This document shows positions 1 to 12,620 of a DNA stretch of 64,000 bases, in pieces. The translations under genes were made by a program, and so were the position numbers. The stretch's first letter is position 1; the number at the start of each line of letters is the position of its first letter. The stretch is from Oscarella lobularis. Taxonomy: Eukaryota > Porifera > Homoscleromorpha > Homosclerophorida > Oscarellidae. Where the stretch lies: contig NC_089182.1 in the NCBI RefSeq assembly GCF_947507565.1, positions 1,240,001 through 1,304,000 on the forward strand, in the 5' to 3' direction. Under the pieces are notes generated by a model. It made no database searches and had not been told where the DNA came from. It saw nothing but the letters and a program-made list of their open reading frames with translations.

Positions 1-640
1 TTTGTCTTCGTCTTCGTCGAAATATCGCCTCCGATCCAAACGACGCTGCCGCTCGCGCTGCTGATCTTCGTCGTCGCGGCGTCGACTCTGCCGTCGTCTT
101 TCTTCGGCATCCCCTCGTCGCCTCTCGTCGGGGCTGTTGCTGGAACGACGACGATCACGATCGTGGTCGCCCCGTCGCCTTTCGTCAGGGCTGTTGCTAT
201 GGCGACGATAACGACTCCGATCACGGTCGTCCCGTCGCCTCTCGTCGGGACTGTTGCTATGACGACGACGACGATCGCAGTCGTCCCGTTGCCTCTCGTC
301 AGGGCTGTTGCTATGGCGACGATGACGACCCCGGTCATGGTCGTCCCGTCGCCTCTCGTCAGGACTGTGACGACGACGATCCCGGTCGCGGTCGTCTCGT
401 CGCCTCTCGTCGGGACTATGACGACGATGATCCCGGTCGCGGTCGTCTCGCTGTCTGTCATCGGGACTATGACGACGACGACGATCCCGGTCGTCTCGTC
501 GTGGTGCCGGCGGGGCGGCTTGGCGTTGATCCGTGTGACCTCGGTGACGGCGACGTGGGGCTCTTTCGTTCGGCGACGACGAGTCAGATGAGTCTGAATC
601 GCTGCTGCCGCTATCGCTGCTGCTGTCATCTGAACTGGAT
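1..640 (-). repeat. Degenerate in-frame tandem repeat coding the CWC22 RS/RD tail
   Basis: Between about 120 and 500 the DNA repeats units such as cgtcccgtcgcctctcgtcg with CGACGA-rich spacers. On the minus strand these code for Arg-rich units around [10 protein letters not shown]. The repeat lies inside a coding exon, and long plus-strand ORFs over it are antisense shadows. Confidence 0.75.
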
Positions 641-3600
641 GACTCAACGTCTTGTCGTTGCTGAGTCATTATCATTTTCGGAGCGTTTTTCAAATGCTCG
701 CGAAGATCGTCCCTGTGTAAGGAAACTACGTTATTCCAATGCTTAAAACGGAAAATACTGTTCTATACTCTCTCCGGGAGGAGGAAGCAAGCGATTAATA
801 AAACCAGGTGCCAAACTGTATTACTTAAATGTCTTACGTTAGGCCTCCCAGTCCAACAGACGTGAAGAAGTTGATGCTGAATCGCGTGTTTCTCGGATTG
901 TCCCGTGGCATGAGACCTTCAAAGTAAGCTGCCAGCGTTCTAAACACATCCACGTCACGCCGCGCACGAGTTCTCCAAACATTAACTTACGGATCTTTGA
1001 GACGTTCGTTCAACTTGGGAAGACCCATAAATTCCGAGAGCTCTTGAAACAGAATCTTGATAAAAATGCGACTAGAAAGAAAATTGATTCGAAAAATATT
1101 TCATTCGAAAGCCAGCAGCAGTGTACCTCGAAGAAGTCGTTTCGTCTTCGTTGAGATGAATGCACACCATGCACGTCCACGGAATAGCGTCGGTGAGAAG
1201 CAGGTGTCCAAATAGCTTGGCAACGTTGCGAAGTTTATTTGTCTCCAAACGATGAATGGTATCGTACTAGAGCCCGAAAATTGCGTGCTTTCATGAACGG
1301 AAGAATGGAGATCTTTCTCACCTGCTCCTGAAAACATTCGCAAAAGTGCTCTTCGTAGGATTTATTCACTTGGCAGAATCTCTGCGAAAGAAAAGTCGGA
1401 GTCGTGATCGAACGAGTAAACTCCAATATTTAGGGCATGTTTTCTGCCTTACCTGTGCTAAGAGACCATAGAATCTCAGGTAAGATCGCTCTTGACTACA
1501 GCATTCGAGCAGCATGTGGCAGACCTCTCTCTAGAAAAGTACGCGCAAGTGAGTGACGATATGAGATGAAAAGATCGGTCACCTCTTGCGTCGGTTGGAA
1601 ATTCATTTTCAATAGTTTATGAGCGCACTCTTCAAAATCTAAGCTACAAAACATAAAAAAAAATTGAAAAACAAATACTAGACAAGAGAGATGGGCTTGT
1701 TCGATACCTTGACATTATCGTGAGATAAATGACTCTTCTCAGTTCAGTCAGATTCGATTGAGTTTCATCGATAATGAGAGTTTCTTTTGCCGCTTCTTTA
1801 GAACCCGTCACGATTATACTAAACAGGTTATCCTACACCGCACCGTCTTCTTCATCTTCACTCTCATCTTCGTCCTCGCTACTGCTTCCTCCTCCAGATT
1901 CATCCTCGCCAAGGATATCTGTGAAACAGTCAATATTTGATTTAAAGAAATCATTGCTTTCGTCCTTTATCTATACCTGCTCTAATGATTTTATACTTCT
2001 CCTCGTTTTGCATATATTCTGCATCCGGAGTAAAAACGTCTGCAAAGAAAGAAAAACGGAACAAAGAATCACTGCACAACTAATTAATCAATCCACATCG
2101 TTGCAATTCTCACCCAGCTCCTCTTCTGTGGTGCCATCATCTTCTATTTCCAATACGTGGGTCACCTGTTCGGCTTCCTCGACCAAGTCAAGTTCTGGCA
2201 AAATTGAAGGATGATCCTGGAAAAGATTGTGAGAAATTGCTTTGCAACTCAACGCGCGCTACGAGCATACTTTGAATTTGTCTTTTCGAACAGCAAATAC
2301 GACGTCAATCATGTATTGAATGCGCTTGTCAATCTTTGCCTCGTGAAGAATGCTTCTGAACCGCTCAAAAATGACTATAATGGGAAATAAAAATAAGCAA
2401 GTATGTTAATCAAGCAAAGTCCAATTTACGATGGACTTCCGCTGAGCTGGTTTCTCCCAAACGATGACCGCATTCCTTCATGAAACCAACCTTGGAGGAT
2501 CAAATCAGTGTTAGGACGATCTCAAAAGCAGAGAAGCGCAGACTTACAGCTACTTCCACGCTATCATCAGTGGGATTATCCAACAGGACAAGCAGCAATT
2601 GCAAAGCCACAATATCATCAGCCTGTACAGCGCAATCAGCATACATTGATGTCGCCCTTTTCTAATGAACCCACCACATGTTGATTGACAAGGTGAGCAA
2701 TAAAAGTAGCAGTGGACAGACACAAAGTCTTGGAAGAGAAAATTACACAACAAGAACCCTCATATCAATTTGTTCATTACTTTGTTGTTGCGACGATAGG
2801 ACCTTCGGAATTGATGAATCAATCGTCGTAGAATGAGTAGCCCAATTTGAGGAAACTTGAAAAGTGAAATTAGTGGAGCGCGTGTCTTCATCCCGTACAC
2901 TAAAAATACCTTGGTATTCAGCACAGCCACAAGGGCTGCGTAGACGTGAGTAAACGTGATGGAAGCGGCCTGCGCTTTCAGAACGGATCGAGCCAACAAA
3001 CCCCTAAAATGTAATTGAAAAACCAGATACATAATAAAATCAGGACCGCACCTGCCACGTATGATGTTTTCCCGAATCAATTCTTGCACGACAATAGCAA
3101 TATTTGACGTGTTAACCTGAAAATTTTAATTTATACGCAAACCCTAACAAGTCTCATCTATCTGACTTTATTGATTAATCCGTTGATGCTCTTTTTCAAT
3201 GCTTCCCAAGCAAGACGTTGAAAAGCGACGCTGCAATAAATTCAGTGATAAAGCCAAATTAGGTTTCGGAGTCTTTCGACTCACCTGCTCTTGTCGGCAA
3301 TTCTCTCCTGCATCATTCTCAATTTTGCCGGTGGAATGTAGGCTCCGCCCGTTTTCGTCATTAGATTCGATTCCTGTTTGGACTTTTTCGCTGGCGGCGG
3401 GTGCGAGTCGTTTTTTTCACCATCGCTTCGCACGGATTCGATCAAAAGCGATACTATTGAGTTTTTCATTGTCTTACTCTCGTTCTCGTAGTTTCTGGGC
3501 GGCGGGAGGACTAGAGAAGATATTACGATTTTCTTAGAGGCTCTAGATAGTTTACTTTATTGTGAGACGAGGCGCTTCGTCGTTTTCCGAGCCGGAAGGC

Positions 3601-3763
3601 GATTCCTTGAGGGAACGCGATGAGCCGTTGCCCCGAAAGGGCTCCCAAAAAGATTTCTTACCCGTGACGAGTCTTCGCGATGTCGAACTGCAATTCTAGA
3701 CATCAAGAAACTGATCCAGAGTTTCCAGACGAAACGAAGAAAGACTTACGCGGCGTCGGCCAT
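1..3763 (-). CDS. CWC22: CWC22 spliceosome-associated protein (3' end outside window)
   Basis: CWC22 is a spliceosome-associated protein that binds eIF4A3 and helps load the exon junction complex in the nucleus. On the minus strand, short exons read [15 protein letters not shown] (about 3281-3360), then [18 protein letters not shown] (about 3180-3240), then [17 protein letters not shown] and [19 protein letters not shown], then [18 protein letters not shown] (2760-3120). This is the start of the MIF4G domain in the order and spacing typical of CWC22. The last part (1-640) is an open, repetitive Arg/Asp/Ser tail with units like [11 protein letters not shown] after a Ser/Asp stretch, as in the RS-rich CWC22 C terminus; no stop appears before the window edge. 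The start chosen is the ATG at 3763 (MADAA, then GTAAGT). Middle exons (about 650-2700, including the MA3 region) were not individually resolved. Identity is strong; exon limits are approximate. Confidence 0.9.
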
Positions 3764-4001
3764 TTTGTGTTCACCGGGACTCTTGTACCGCATTTCCCGG
3801 ATTCGTAAATGACGGAGAGCGTTGGAAACGGCATCGCTTGCAGCGTACGTTTATGTCTTGCGCGTGCTCGTCAAGAGGTTCTCTAGGCAAGCGAAGATGA
3901 AAGGCTACAGAAATTCGTCGAAATCGCCCTCGATTCGAGTCGAAGGTCGGATCGTTCTTCGTTGAAGTGCCCTCCGCCACTTGTGCGCTTCTTTTTACAG
4001 A
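3764..4001. promoter_or_regulatory. Putative divergent promoter between CWC22 and the 46-aa ORF
   Basis: The 240 bp between the CWC22 ATG (minus, 3763) and the small plus-strand ORF (4002) hold no supported coding exon. The layout fits a shared bidirectional promoter with 5' leaders. No TATA box is evident. Confidence 0.35.
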
Positions 4002-4142
4002 ATGGCAGACGCTATGACAAAATCCGAGCAGAAACGAAATCGATTACATGAAGAACTAGGCCACGATCGTTTCGTTGCCTGGACACAAGAACACGCAGAG
4101 CAAGAATTGCAGACGACTCCTCCTACATCTGCAACCAATTAG
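4002..4142 (+). CDS. Small ORF, 46 aa, unknown function
   Basis: A plus-strand ORF begins MADAMTKSEQKRNRLHEEL and stops at TAG 4140-4142. It is directly preceded by a good splice acceptor (pyrimidine run then ACAG ending at 4000), so the ATG probably opens a second exon after a 5' non-coding exon. It is charged, with a helical-looking middle segment, and has no signal peptide, membrane segment or domain I recognise. It lies between the CWC22 start (240 bp upstream, divergent) and the 3' end of the ADP-ribosyltransferase gene (90 bp downstream, convergent), so it would share the CWC22 promoter. It could instead be the last exon of a longer unseen protein, or non-coding. Confidence 0.4.
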   Translation: MADAMTKSEQKRNRLHEELGHDRFVAWTQEHAEQELQTTPPTSATN

Positions 4143-4232
4143 AGTTTCGCATGCGCATGTACAGACAAGCTATCAAATTTAGGCAGCAATGAATGTGACG
4201 AAGTGACGAAGTACCAGTCTCAGAGCAAATAT

Positions 4233-6482
4233 TTATGGCTCTCTGTTCTCGTAACTGATCAAATGACTGGGGTAGGAATGACCGTTTACGAACACAACGT
4301 GAATTTTTCCATCATGCGTTTGCGCATTAATGGAGTCATAGTAATGTCGCGTAGGATGGCGAATGCTGGGAACTGATCGGGTGTTTTCCGGCTTTGCGTC
4401 GTCCTCAGGAATTCCTGTCAGGACTTTTGCCAGAAGCATTTGTCTTGTCCGGCCGTCCTCGTGTTGGTATGAATAGGAATGAGAATAGGAAGCTTTTTCG
4501 GCAAAGTAGCTTCCTTTGCCCCATGACCCCTGTCTTGCAATTGCAACATCGAAACCGGCTGTGCCTAGAAAAATGTCTTCCGGTCTGTTTTTTCTTGTGC
4601 CGTGGAAAGCTTTGATTTCAGCAACAAACCCGTTTTGTCGTGCTATCCTCAACTTTGACATCTCGTAATTTAGCCACAAGGTGAGATTCTGTACGCGCTC
4701 GATTTTCTTAACAACCACGCGACCCGCCATGGAACTTTCGAACCGTTCCTTCACGTCTTGATACTCATCTTCGTCCTCGTTTAGGCAAATGAGTTGATTT
4801 TGCAAATCGTCGCGATGCCAATTTTCGGGAGGCATAATGCTCATTGGAAGCTCCGTCCGACGAATTCTCCTCTCTTTTCTCGTATTCATATTCATCTGGG
4901 TCATTCTCTCCAGATCAACGCGGTAATCAAACTCTGCTCTTGAGAAATAATGATAACGTTTAAGATTTCCTTCAGTCGGGTTGTACGCCTTGTCAAGTCG
5001 ATAAGCATCAACGTCGTCGTAAGCTTGCCACATTCCTTCATCATTTTCCCATTCCCAGGACACAAATTTTCCTAAAATTCATTCAGAAAATGTACGATTT
5101 ACGCAGGTGAAGTAGTACCTTTTTCGTAGTCTTCGCATCTTTTTTGTAGTTTCTTGTTTTGCGCAAGTAATTGCTCGTTTGCGGCTCTCTGAATTTCAAG
5201 CTGCTTTTCACTTTGTTCCTTTGCTTCTGTCAGTTCCTTGAACCGCTGGGTCATGTCTTGAAATAGTTCTTCCTTTGCTTCGGTCAGCTTACTCAACCGC
5301 TCGGATAGCTCTTGGCACCTGGCGCTCTCTTCTCTCAATTGCCTTTCAAGAGCGGTCGAGAGTTGATCAAGTCTATTCCGCTCCATTTGAAGCCTGCCCA
5401 ACTCTATTTGAAACCTGTGCAGCCCTGCATTCTTTGCCGCGATCTCCCTCGCGCGGATTTCAAGTAGATTTGTAGCATTGAAAAGAGAATTAGCATCTTT
5501 CTCTCCCTGACGCACTTTTACGTTTTGTTCCTCTATATGCCTTTTTAATTGTTCACACTGCAGGCCCAACTGCTGCCTTTCCTCTGTTGTCTTCTTCAGA
5601 TGGTAATTCAAACGTTGATTTTCACCCCGGAACTCCTCAATAGTGCGCTTTTGATCAGCAATTTGCTTCCAGGACTCCTTCAGTTCTTGCTCCCTTTTTT
5701 TACATTTTTCTTGTAACGGAATCAAGGTGTCAGCCCAAAGGGCGAGGGTTTCTCTCTGTTCTTTGACTTCTCTTTCTAATTGACCGTTTTTGTCTTGCAA
5801 GGTTATGGTTCTTTCTTCTGATTCGGAGAGTTGTCGAGAGATATCCAAAGTTTTTTTCTTGTCTTCTTCTTTCTCGTTACGAAGCTTTTCCAGCTTTTCC
5901 ATCAGTTTCGTCTTATTCCTCTCGGCGCGCTTTTCTCTTTCTGAGTCAGTTCTTGACGATCGTTCGCTAAATTCTAAAAACGCTAATAAAACGGCAAGCA
6001 AAGAGTAAAATCTACACTATCATACCCCTTTCCCTTTTTATAATCCATTCCTCAATAGCAGACCAGAGGTCCTTAATCAAGGAGTGGAGTTCGCTTTTAG
6101 CTTCTTTAGCCTCGCCGATCGATACCTCGCATAAATCGGTCTCCTCTTCTTCGACAGACGCAAACACTTCGTCGCACATAGCCTCCGCGTCAGCAGAGCA
6201 AAAGCTATCAGCCCGTCCGTTAATCACAAGACGAGCTCTCAAGAGGCTCAAGGCTTTTGATACGGACTTCGCTCTGTACCGACACGACAGACTCTCGTTC
6301 AGCGCTTCTTTGACTTGTAAAGCTGCGGTGTCGAGATAGCCGCTGACGTCCGATAGAGAACTTAGGCTGTCCTCGTGAGAAAACCTGGACTGGCGGCGGG
6401 ACGGGCGCCTCGGCGTGCTCTGAAACGGAAACGGCGGAGAATCGAGACCGTTGCCTCTGTCATCGTCGGCGGCTGAATTCAT
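4233..6482 (-). CDS. Coiled-coil / WWE / PARP-type mono-ADP-ribosyltransferase, 716 aa
   Basis: Three exons (6482-6026, 5973-5119, 5071-4233) join in frame to 717 codons including the stop. Residues 1-150 are Ser/Arg-rich then acidic, with no known domain. Residues about 155-435 are a long charged coiled coil. Exon 3 opens with a WWE-like segment (FVSWEWENDEGMWQAYDD) and ends with a PARP catalytic fold: FHGT (NAD-binding His), GSWGKGSYFAEKASYSHSY (Tyr), and GKIHVVFVNGHSYPSHLISY. Aligned with the family, the third triad position is Ile rather than Glu (H-Y-I), which in PARP families goes with mono- rather than poly-ADP-ribosylation. WWE plus a PARP14/PARP12-like catalytic domain is known; the long N-terminal coiled coil is unusual. 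The in-frame ATG at 6482 (MNSAADDD) is the first good Met. Its role is unknown, possibly in stress or immune signalling as for relatives. Confidence 0.85.
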
Positions 6483-6804
6483 TCTCCTAACAGATGGATC
6501 CTCTGCGCTGAGAACGCTAGAGAAGTACGCGTGCCCCCACAAACACACTCCGTGTGGTCTGGATCACGTTTTCCGAAAAAGCGGAAGCCGGAAAACTTGC
6601 CTATTAATCCAGGCAGAAAATCAAAGCACAGTTATATTCTAACTTCTGAGTCACTTCCCGGGCGGGTTGGGTGACATTCTGAATTTCTGATCATACAGCA
6701 CACAAGAAAAATAATCTATTCATCAATCAACTAAAAGCGACGGGAATCGAATAGGAGAGGAAGAAAGACACGACGAAACTCAACGTGACCACGCATGATC
6801 TGTA

Positions 6805-9298
6805 CTAACTCGGCTGACAGCCGTGCGGTCGGACTCTCCTCACGAAGTGACGAGCCTCGTCGCCGTCACTTTCATCACCACCGTCGTCGTCGTCCTCATC
6901 GTCGGACCCACTAGCCAATCTCACTCCCATATTCATGAGCATCAATTCAAGTGGATCGGTGCGCATTCGCTTTTGATTTTCGCCGGCTATCTTACTCAAG
7001 TCCTGATCGTTCGCCGTCGCCGCGGAATCGTCGATCCCGCACGGCATCGAATCGATCGCGCGCGGCGACCAAAGCCGAATGACGGGATCGATGCCGCTCG
7101 TCGCGACGACCATGTGATGGGGATGGGGTTGCACGCAATTCACGATCGCCTCGTCGCCCTTGAGCGCGCGCACGAGTCGTCCCGTCGCTTTTTCCCATAT
7201 GAAAAAGCGGCCGTCGTCGCTGCCGGCGGCTACGTACTGACTTCGACCGCCGATGAAGCTCACCTCCTTGATGTCGGTTGTCGTGTTGCAGTGACCGCAG
7301 TAGTGAGTCTTGAAGTCGATTGCCTTTCTCTGGCAGTCGTATTCGAGCGAATCGCCTGAGTTCGCGTCGCGATTCACTTGACTCGTCTCGCCTCCCGATC
7401 CTCCTAGTAGAAAAGAGCAGAGGTGTATGTTTAATCTATAGAGCGTCTGATACAATATTCCACTCTCCTTACCGTTTTCTGACTTCGTGTTCGCTTTGTT
7501 TGCATCAGCTTCAATATCCTTCGCCAGGCTCTTACTCTTCTCCGTCAGGTCGGGAAACAGTCGCTGAAATCGTCGTATCGAATCCAACGCCAAGTTGTGC
7601 CACTTGAGCTGATGGAGGCAATTTGCCTGACGAAGGTGAGCCTTGTAGTTGGACGGATCGAGCGACAGCGACGTGTAACAATCACGCAGGGCCGCGTAAA
7701 CGTCTCCAAACCTACAGAAACAGGCCGAGTCAGAAAAAAACAACAACGTCGGTTTGAGAAGGAACCACTGTACCAAGATCGTTTCAAATACGCCGCAGCA
7801 CGATTTGCGTAGAGAACCGGCTGATTGACGGCGTGCACCATCGCTTCGCTATACAAATAAATCGCCTTGCTATACTGCTGCTCCCGAAACGCCACGTTCC
7901 CCAGCAACTTCAACTCGGTGGCCCGTTTCGGCATTTCGCCTAACGACGAAGCGACGTCGCCGCGCACCGACGAATGGCTCGTCTCCACGTCGACGGCCAT
8001 CCCGTTGCAAGCGCTGCTCCCATTCGCTATCGTTCCGAACGACGACTCGAAATAGAGCGCTCGTCGCGGTTCGAGTATGTCGTAGAGGTAGACCTGCTCG
8101 GCGCCGAGATTGACGAGCAGCTCGCGCCCGTCGCCGTCGGGACTCCACGTCGCGTACGTCACGGCGTATTGCCGATAGCGTTTCAAGCGACGTCGACTGT
8201 TCAAGTGACCCGGGCAGAAATAGTGAACGGGCGCGTCGATTGCGTACGGCGGCGTCGGCGGCGGCGGAGATCCGGCGGCGGTGACAACGACGGCGGCGGC
8301 GGCGAGTTTGCGCAGGTCAAAAACGCGCACGTACGGATCGCTGCAGCCGGCGGCGATCAGGTGCGTGCGAACGGGATTGATTGTGAGGCACTTGATTTCG
8401 AGACTGTGACGCGAGACGTCAACAAGCGTGCTCGCCTGCTTGTCCGTCGGTTCGCGCATGTCGTATTGCCTGTGTAAAAACATACATTATTATGAATTTT
8501 ACTTGATTATATTCAGAAGAGAGATGTCTGAAACTACCGTATGGTTCCGTCTTCGGCTCCACTCCAGAACGTGTGAGGCGTGTCCGGTGCGGTGGCAAGT
8601 CGCTTGACGCGATTTCGATTTCGAAAGGTGTAAATGGTCTCGCGTCGTTGCAAGTCGTGCAGACGCACTTCGGAATCGGCCGCTGCCGTCGCGACAATAT
8701 TGTCGTCGGAAAGCGGCAAAAACTGAATTTTCAAATTATGACGTCATAAAATGGGAAAATGTCGCTATCACCTTCACGGAGAAAATATTGCCATCGTGGC
8801 CGGTGTGGTGGACGACTTTGACTTCGCGGGCCTCAATATCCCACACAATTGCTTTCTGGTCATCAGACCCAGATGCAAGCAGCCTGCATCAGCACAACAA
8901 TCATAAAAAAAAAGGATAAAGAGGAATTACGGCGAAATTAGCACGTCATTTAGTTTTTCTGATGTCATATAAGGTCACAAGAGTAAATGAACATCGTATC
9001 CCTACCTTCCCGTGTGGTTCCACTCGAGACAATTTACGCAGCTTGCGTGTCCCTAACGAATTAGGGATTTTACGATCCCCCCAGCCTCTCTCCCATCGAC
9101 GTCGACTTACTTTTAGCTCGGCTTCAAGTCCTAGACGATCGATCTGAGCCCGACAGCCGAAGAAGTCGCGTCGAAAGGTGTGAGATGAGGCCCCGTCGAC
9201 CTGAGGAACTTTCGCTGGCGAGAACGAGACCGAGATAAGGCGAGACGAACCTGTCGAAGGCTCAGACGTCGACAGATATTCTTCCTGTCGTCTGTCAT
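6805..9298 (-). CDS. WDTC1: WDTC1, WD40 and TPR substrate receptor (adipose homologue)
   Basis: WDTC1/DCAF9 is a DDB1-CUL4 substrate receptor linked to chromatin and fat regulation. Successive minus-strand exons match the family order: RLGLEAELK (about 9150), GHASCVNCLEWNHTG (about 9030), LASGSDDQKAIVWDIEA (about 8870), NRVKRLATAPDTPHTFWS and EDGTIR (8534-8680), then a WD exon to about 7870. A TPR block follows with YANRAAAYLKR and SNYKAHLRQANCLHQLKW, then YCGHCNTTTDIKEVSF, AAGSDDGRFFIWEKATG and ATSGIDPVIRLWSPR. The last residues, ending QPS, resemble the vertebrate C terminus. Start: ATG at 9298 (MTDDRKNICRRLSLRQ), followed by an inferred ~50-nt intron that restores the frame. Ala-rich and Pro-rich inserts occur between WD blades. 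The gene appears intact. Confidence 0.93.
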
Positions 9299-9519
9299 AG
9301 CGCAAACGGCTCGGAAAGACGAAGCCTATTGGAACTTATTTCACCGCAATTGAGTCGCGTCCCGTTGAAACCAACTCAATAGGAACTACGTCATGGGCGA
9401 CAAGTATACATGTATTGTCATTGATTCTGTCACAAAATATAGCTCTCTTCTCAATCTATCCTACGACTACGTAAGCGTCGACGTCTACCGGGGGGTACAG
9501 TACGTTTAGTCAAATTGTA

Positions 9520-12451
9520 CTACAAAAGTTTCTTCCAATTGGAAAAGCCGCTCAGTACTTCCTGCAGGGCTTCAAACCATTCCAATCTCTCTTCTTTCGA
9601 GTCGGCTGTCATCAGTTCTCTACGCGAAACTGTAAGAACGACTACATTTTTGGGAGACCGAGCGTACTTTCGAGATGAGTTCGGAGTTGCTAGTAGCAAT
9701 CCGTTGGCTCTCACACATTCTTCCTTCGAAGCAACGGAAACCGTTCCGCCAACAAAATCCAACAAAGAAACTGATTCCAAACAAGGCTATAATAATAAAC
9801 GATATTTGAAGCCAATCAGAATGAAAGAATGACGAAATCTACCTGCAGCTGCTTTACGTCTTCTGGATACTTCCAGAATTTCAACACTCCATTTTCAAGC
9901 TGAGCCCAACGACGATTCCACAGCGTGCCATCGTGACAAGTCTGTGAAAACGAAGTATATAGTAACAGACGTACGAAGCGATAGACCTCCTACCATGAAT
10001 CCCGTGTGAGTGACGGTTGATTCTAAGTCAATTTTCGTTTTGAGGTGCAATGGGCCAAGGAGACATTCGCCAGAAAGCTAGAGCACGGGTCTTTCTTTCA
10101 ATTTTTTCTCCAAGGTACCAACTCACCTCTTGTAATTGAAACGTCGTCATTTTGCAATTGGCAGGAGTGAGTTCAACTTTTCCAAGACGAACAAACCGGC
10201 TGGTTCGCTTGTCGCCACTTCCTTTCATATTCAGCTTCCTGCCTGCGCAGAAGATTTACGTCAAAGAGGCCTCTCACAATCACGCGACAAGGAGCGCTAC
10301 TTCTTCACTACACTTAATTAACTATCTGGTTTCTTGAAAGTTAAAATACAGGTGGGAACCTAACACGCGCGAGAGAGATTTCGACATCTGAAAACGTACC
10401 GGATAACTTCAGAGACCGCCGACGAGTCTAAAAAAAAGAGATAAATAGCATCTCCGCCGCAGCCAGAGGCCACGGAAGACGACAATCTATTTAACTCACT
10501 TGACGACCGAATATTGCCTGAAGCTTCTTTGACGTTGACAATTTCGAAAACGGCGAATTGTGACGAGCCTAGAGAGAAAGAGAGAAAGTCTGATCAAGGC
10601 TTCCCAGACTATCCCATTCGGACTTACGCTGGCTAAGAGCGACTGAAGTTTCTGTTTCCTGTTCAGGGACGAATCTTGGTGAAGTTTTTTATACTCGTCT
10701 TGAGACAATTGAGTATGCTACAGCGAGAAACAGCGTTTCGTCTATACGCGCGTTTCACTTCGTTCTTCTTACCATTCCATACACTTCAAGAGATATCTTG
10801 AATTGCGGATCGGCTCCATGTCTGCACAAAGATATAATTTATTGGAAGGAAATAGAGGAGACGTCTCTCTCACAAGACTATTCTGTTTGAAAAATGAAGG
10901 TCGGCCTTGAAGTCTTTTTCGTGCGTGGACAGAAGATGAGTGCCAGCGATGCTCGTGTCGTCAAGACGAACGAGACAAAAAAAGGAAAAGCATTTGTGAT
11001 CTAAGAACAGAGGGAGTATTGTAGGGGAAACAGCTCTAGCGGCGCCTACAGCTACAAAGCGTGGGCGACATCCAAAGGAAGACCCACACAACGAGCCATA
11101 GGAATATTTTCTCAGACGATAGAAGGACCAGTGTATTCCCAAAATAATCAACAAAAGACTTAGGAAAGAATCGCGTACTCACCGTATTTCTGCTTCAGCG
11201 ACGAAACGAACTCCGGATCCAAAGGAAACGATATGTCTGTAGTACAAGAAACATAAAAAAAACACAAACTCACGGGGAAAAAGCGCACGCACCCGAAAGC
11301 ACGATACTAGCGACGCACGACGACACTTCGAAAGCGTCCTTGTTCGCTCCGCCTCTCAACGACTCAATCTTCTCGAGAGAGGCAGCGCGTCTCTCCGCGG
11401 CGATTCTCAATAGGCGTTCGCCTTCTAATTCGGCGCCGACGCCCTTGCTTGCGCCGCGCACGTGATCCAAAGCGCAACCCGCCTGTCTTTCGATGTCCTC
11501 CTGTATAGCGACTTCTTGCAAGAGCAACTTCAAAAAAAAAAATAATACAGTAGAAGCTCTGTCGTTTTCTTGTGCGAAATGAAAAAAAGATTACTTTCAT
11601 AGCGTCGTTCTCGTGAAGAGCTCGTAGAGCCGAATTCTCCATCATCATCGTCACCGAATAGCTCTTTTTCAACTGCGCCGGCGGGCCCCCTTCCGAGGAT
11701 CCCACCGATCCGCTACGACTGCTACTTCGCGAGCTCGGCGCCGTCGTCCCGGCGCCGCTATCCAAACGCGAGCGCTTCATCGACGACGCGGGAAGCGGTA
11801 GTCGTCCCGGCGAAAACGACGATCGGCGCCCGAAAACGCGAATCTCCTCGTCGCGATTCGGCGCGAGAAGACGCGCGGCGTCGAATCGCGACGACGATAA
11901 CGTCGACGTCGACGAGGACGAGTCGTCGTCGGCGTCGTCGACGCCAGCGCCGCCGCCGTCTTCCCATTCGAATTCGAACTCGAATTCGTCGCTCGATCGT
12001 TCGTCGATGTGCTGACGTCGAAGGGAGTCGCTGAGCGCTTTGCGCGCCGGCGAGAAGAGCTCGTCGTCGTTGCGCCGCTGCTCCTGCTGCTGCATGGCTG
12101 GCAGCGATGGAACCGCGCTTTCGTTCGTTGGTGTCGGTGTGGGCGTGGTGGGCGAATCCAATCGACGACGTTTCGGTGAGAACGTTCCCACGTCCGACTG
12201 ATTTAGTCGTTCGGGTTTTGCGGTCGGCGTCGACGTCGCTTGCCTTTCGGCTTCGACGATCGGTTCGTTGTCGAAAGACGATGACGTGGTGCGTTTGCGA
12301 CCGGCGGCGGCGAACGTGGCGCGTTTCTGTCGTTCGGCTTTCCGAGCGAGGATTTTCTAACGGAAACGAACGTGGCGTTTTTTGATCGTTCGTCCACCTG
12401 TGGGTTTCGTCTCGCGAGGGTGCGAGGCGCTACCTGAGTGATTGGGTCCAT
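9520..12451 (-). CDS. ANLN: Anillin, actomyosin-ring scaffold
   Basis: Anillin links RhoA, actin, myosin and septins at the cleavage furrow. The first exon is MDPITQ (ATG at 12451), matching the conserved MDPFTE start; a ~36-nt intron follows, then a Lys/Arg-rich nuclear-type region and a long Ser/Pro-rich disordered stretch (11640-12190). The anillin homology region starts at ALRALHENDAMK and LLLQEVAIQEDIERQAGCAL, then DISFPLDPEFVSSLKQKY, DDTSIAGTHLLSTHEKDF and LSQDEYKKLHQDSSLNRKQK. The C terminus is a PH domain split over exons: WNRRWAQLENGVLKFWKYP (about 9860-9930), LTPANCKMTTFQLQE, and SKEERLEWFEALQEVL ending NWKKLL with TAG at 9520-9522. Domain order is complete. The N terminus is shorter than in vertebrates, so the actin- and myosin-binding segments were not identified. 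Confidence 0.92.
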
Positions 12452-12620
12452 TCACGGTCACACGTCTGGGTCAGTTCCTAATCGTCGCCGATTCTGTGTC
12501 AGTTGTGTGAGCCTTCTCCAGACCGTTCGAATTGAAATAGCCGCTTGATGACATGCGCAGAGCTCGGGGGAGTCATCATTTTTAGCACGTGACTATTTTA
12601 CAGTTATGACTGGTGTAAAT

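Noticed and set aside
163-746. Plus-strand ORFs rich in Thr/Val/Ser near the left edge
   Set aside because: They are antisense to the in-frame Arg/Asp/Ser repeat of CWC22 and begin inside the repeat, with no splice signals of their own.
6823-8477. Several long plus-strand ORFs across 6.8-8.5 kb
   Set aside because: They are GC-rich shadows of the WDTC1 exons, which match the family on the minus strand.
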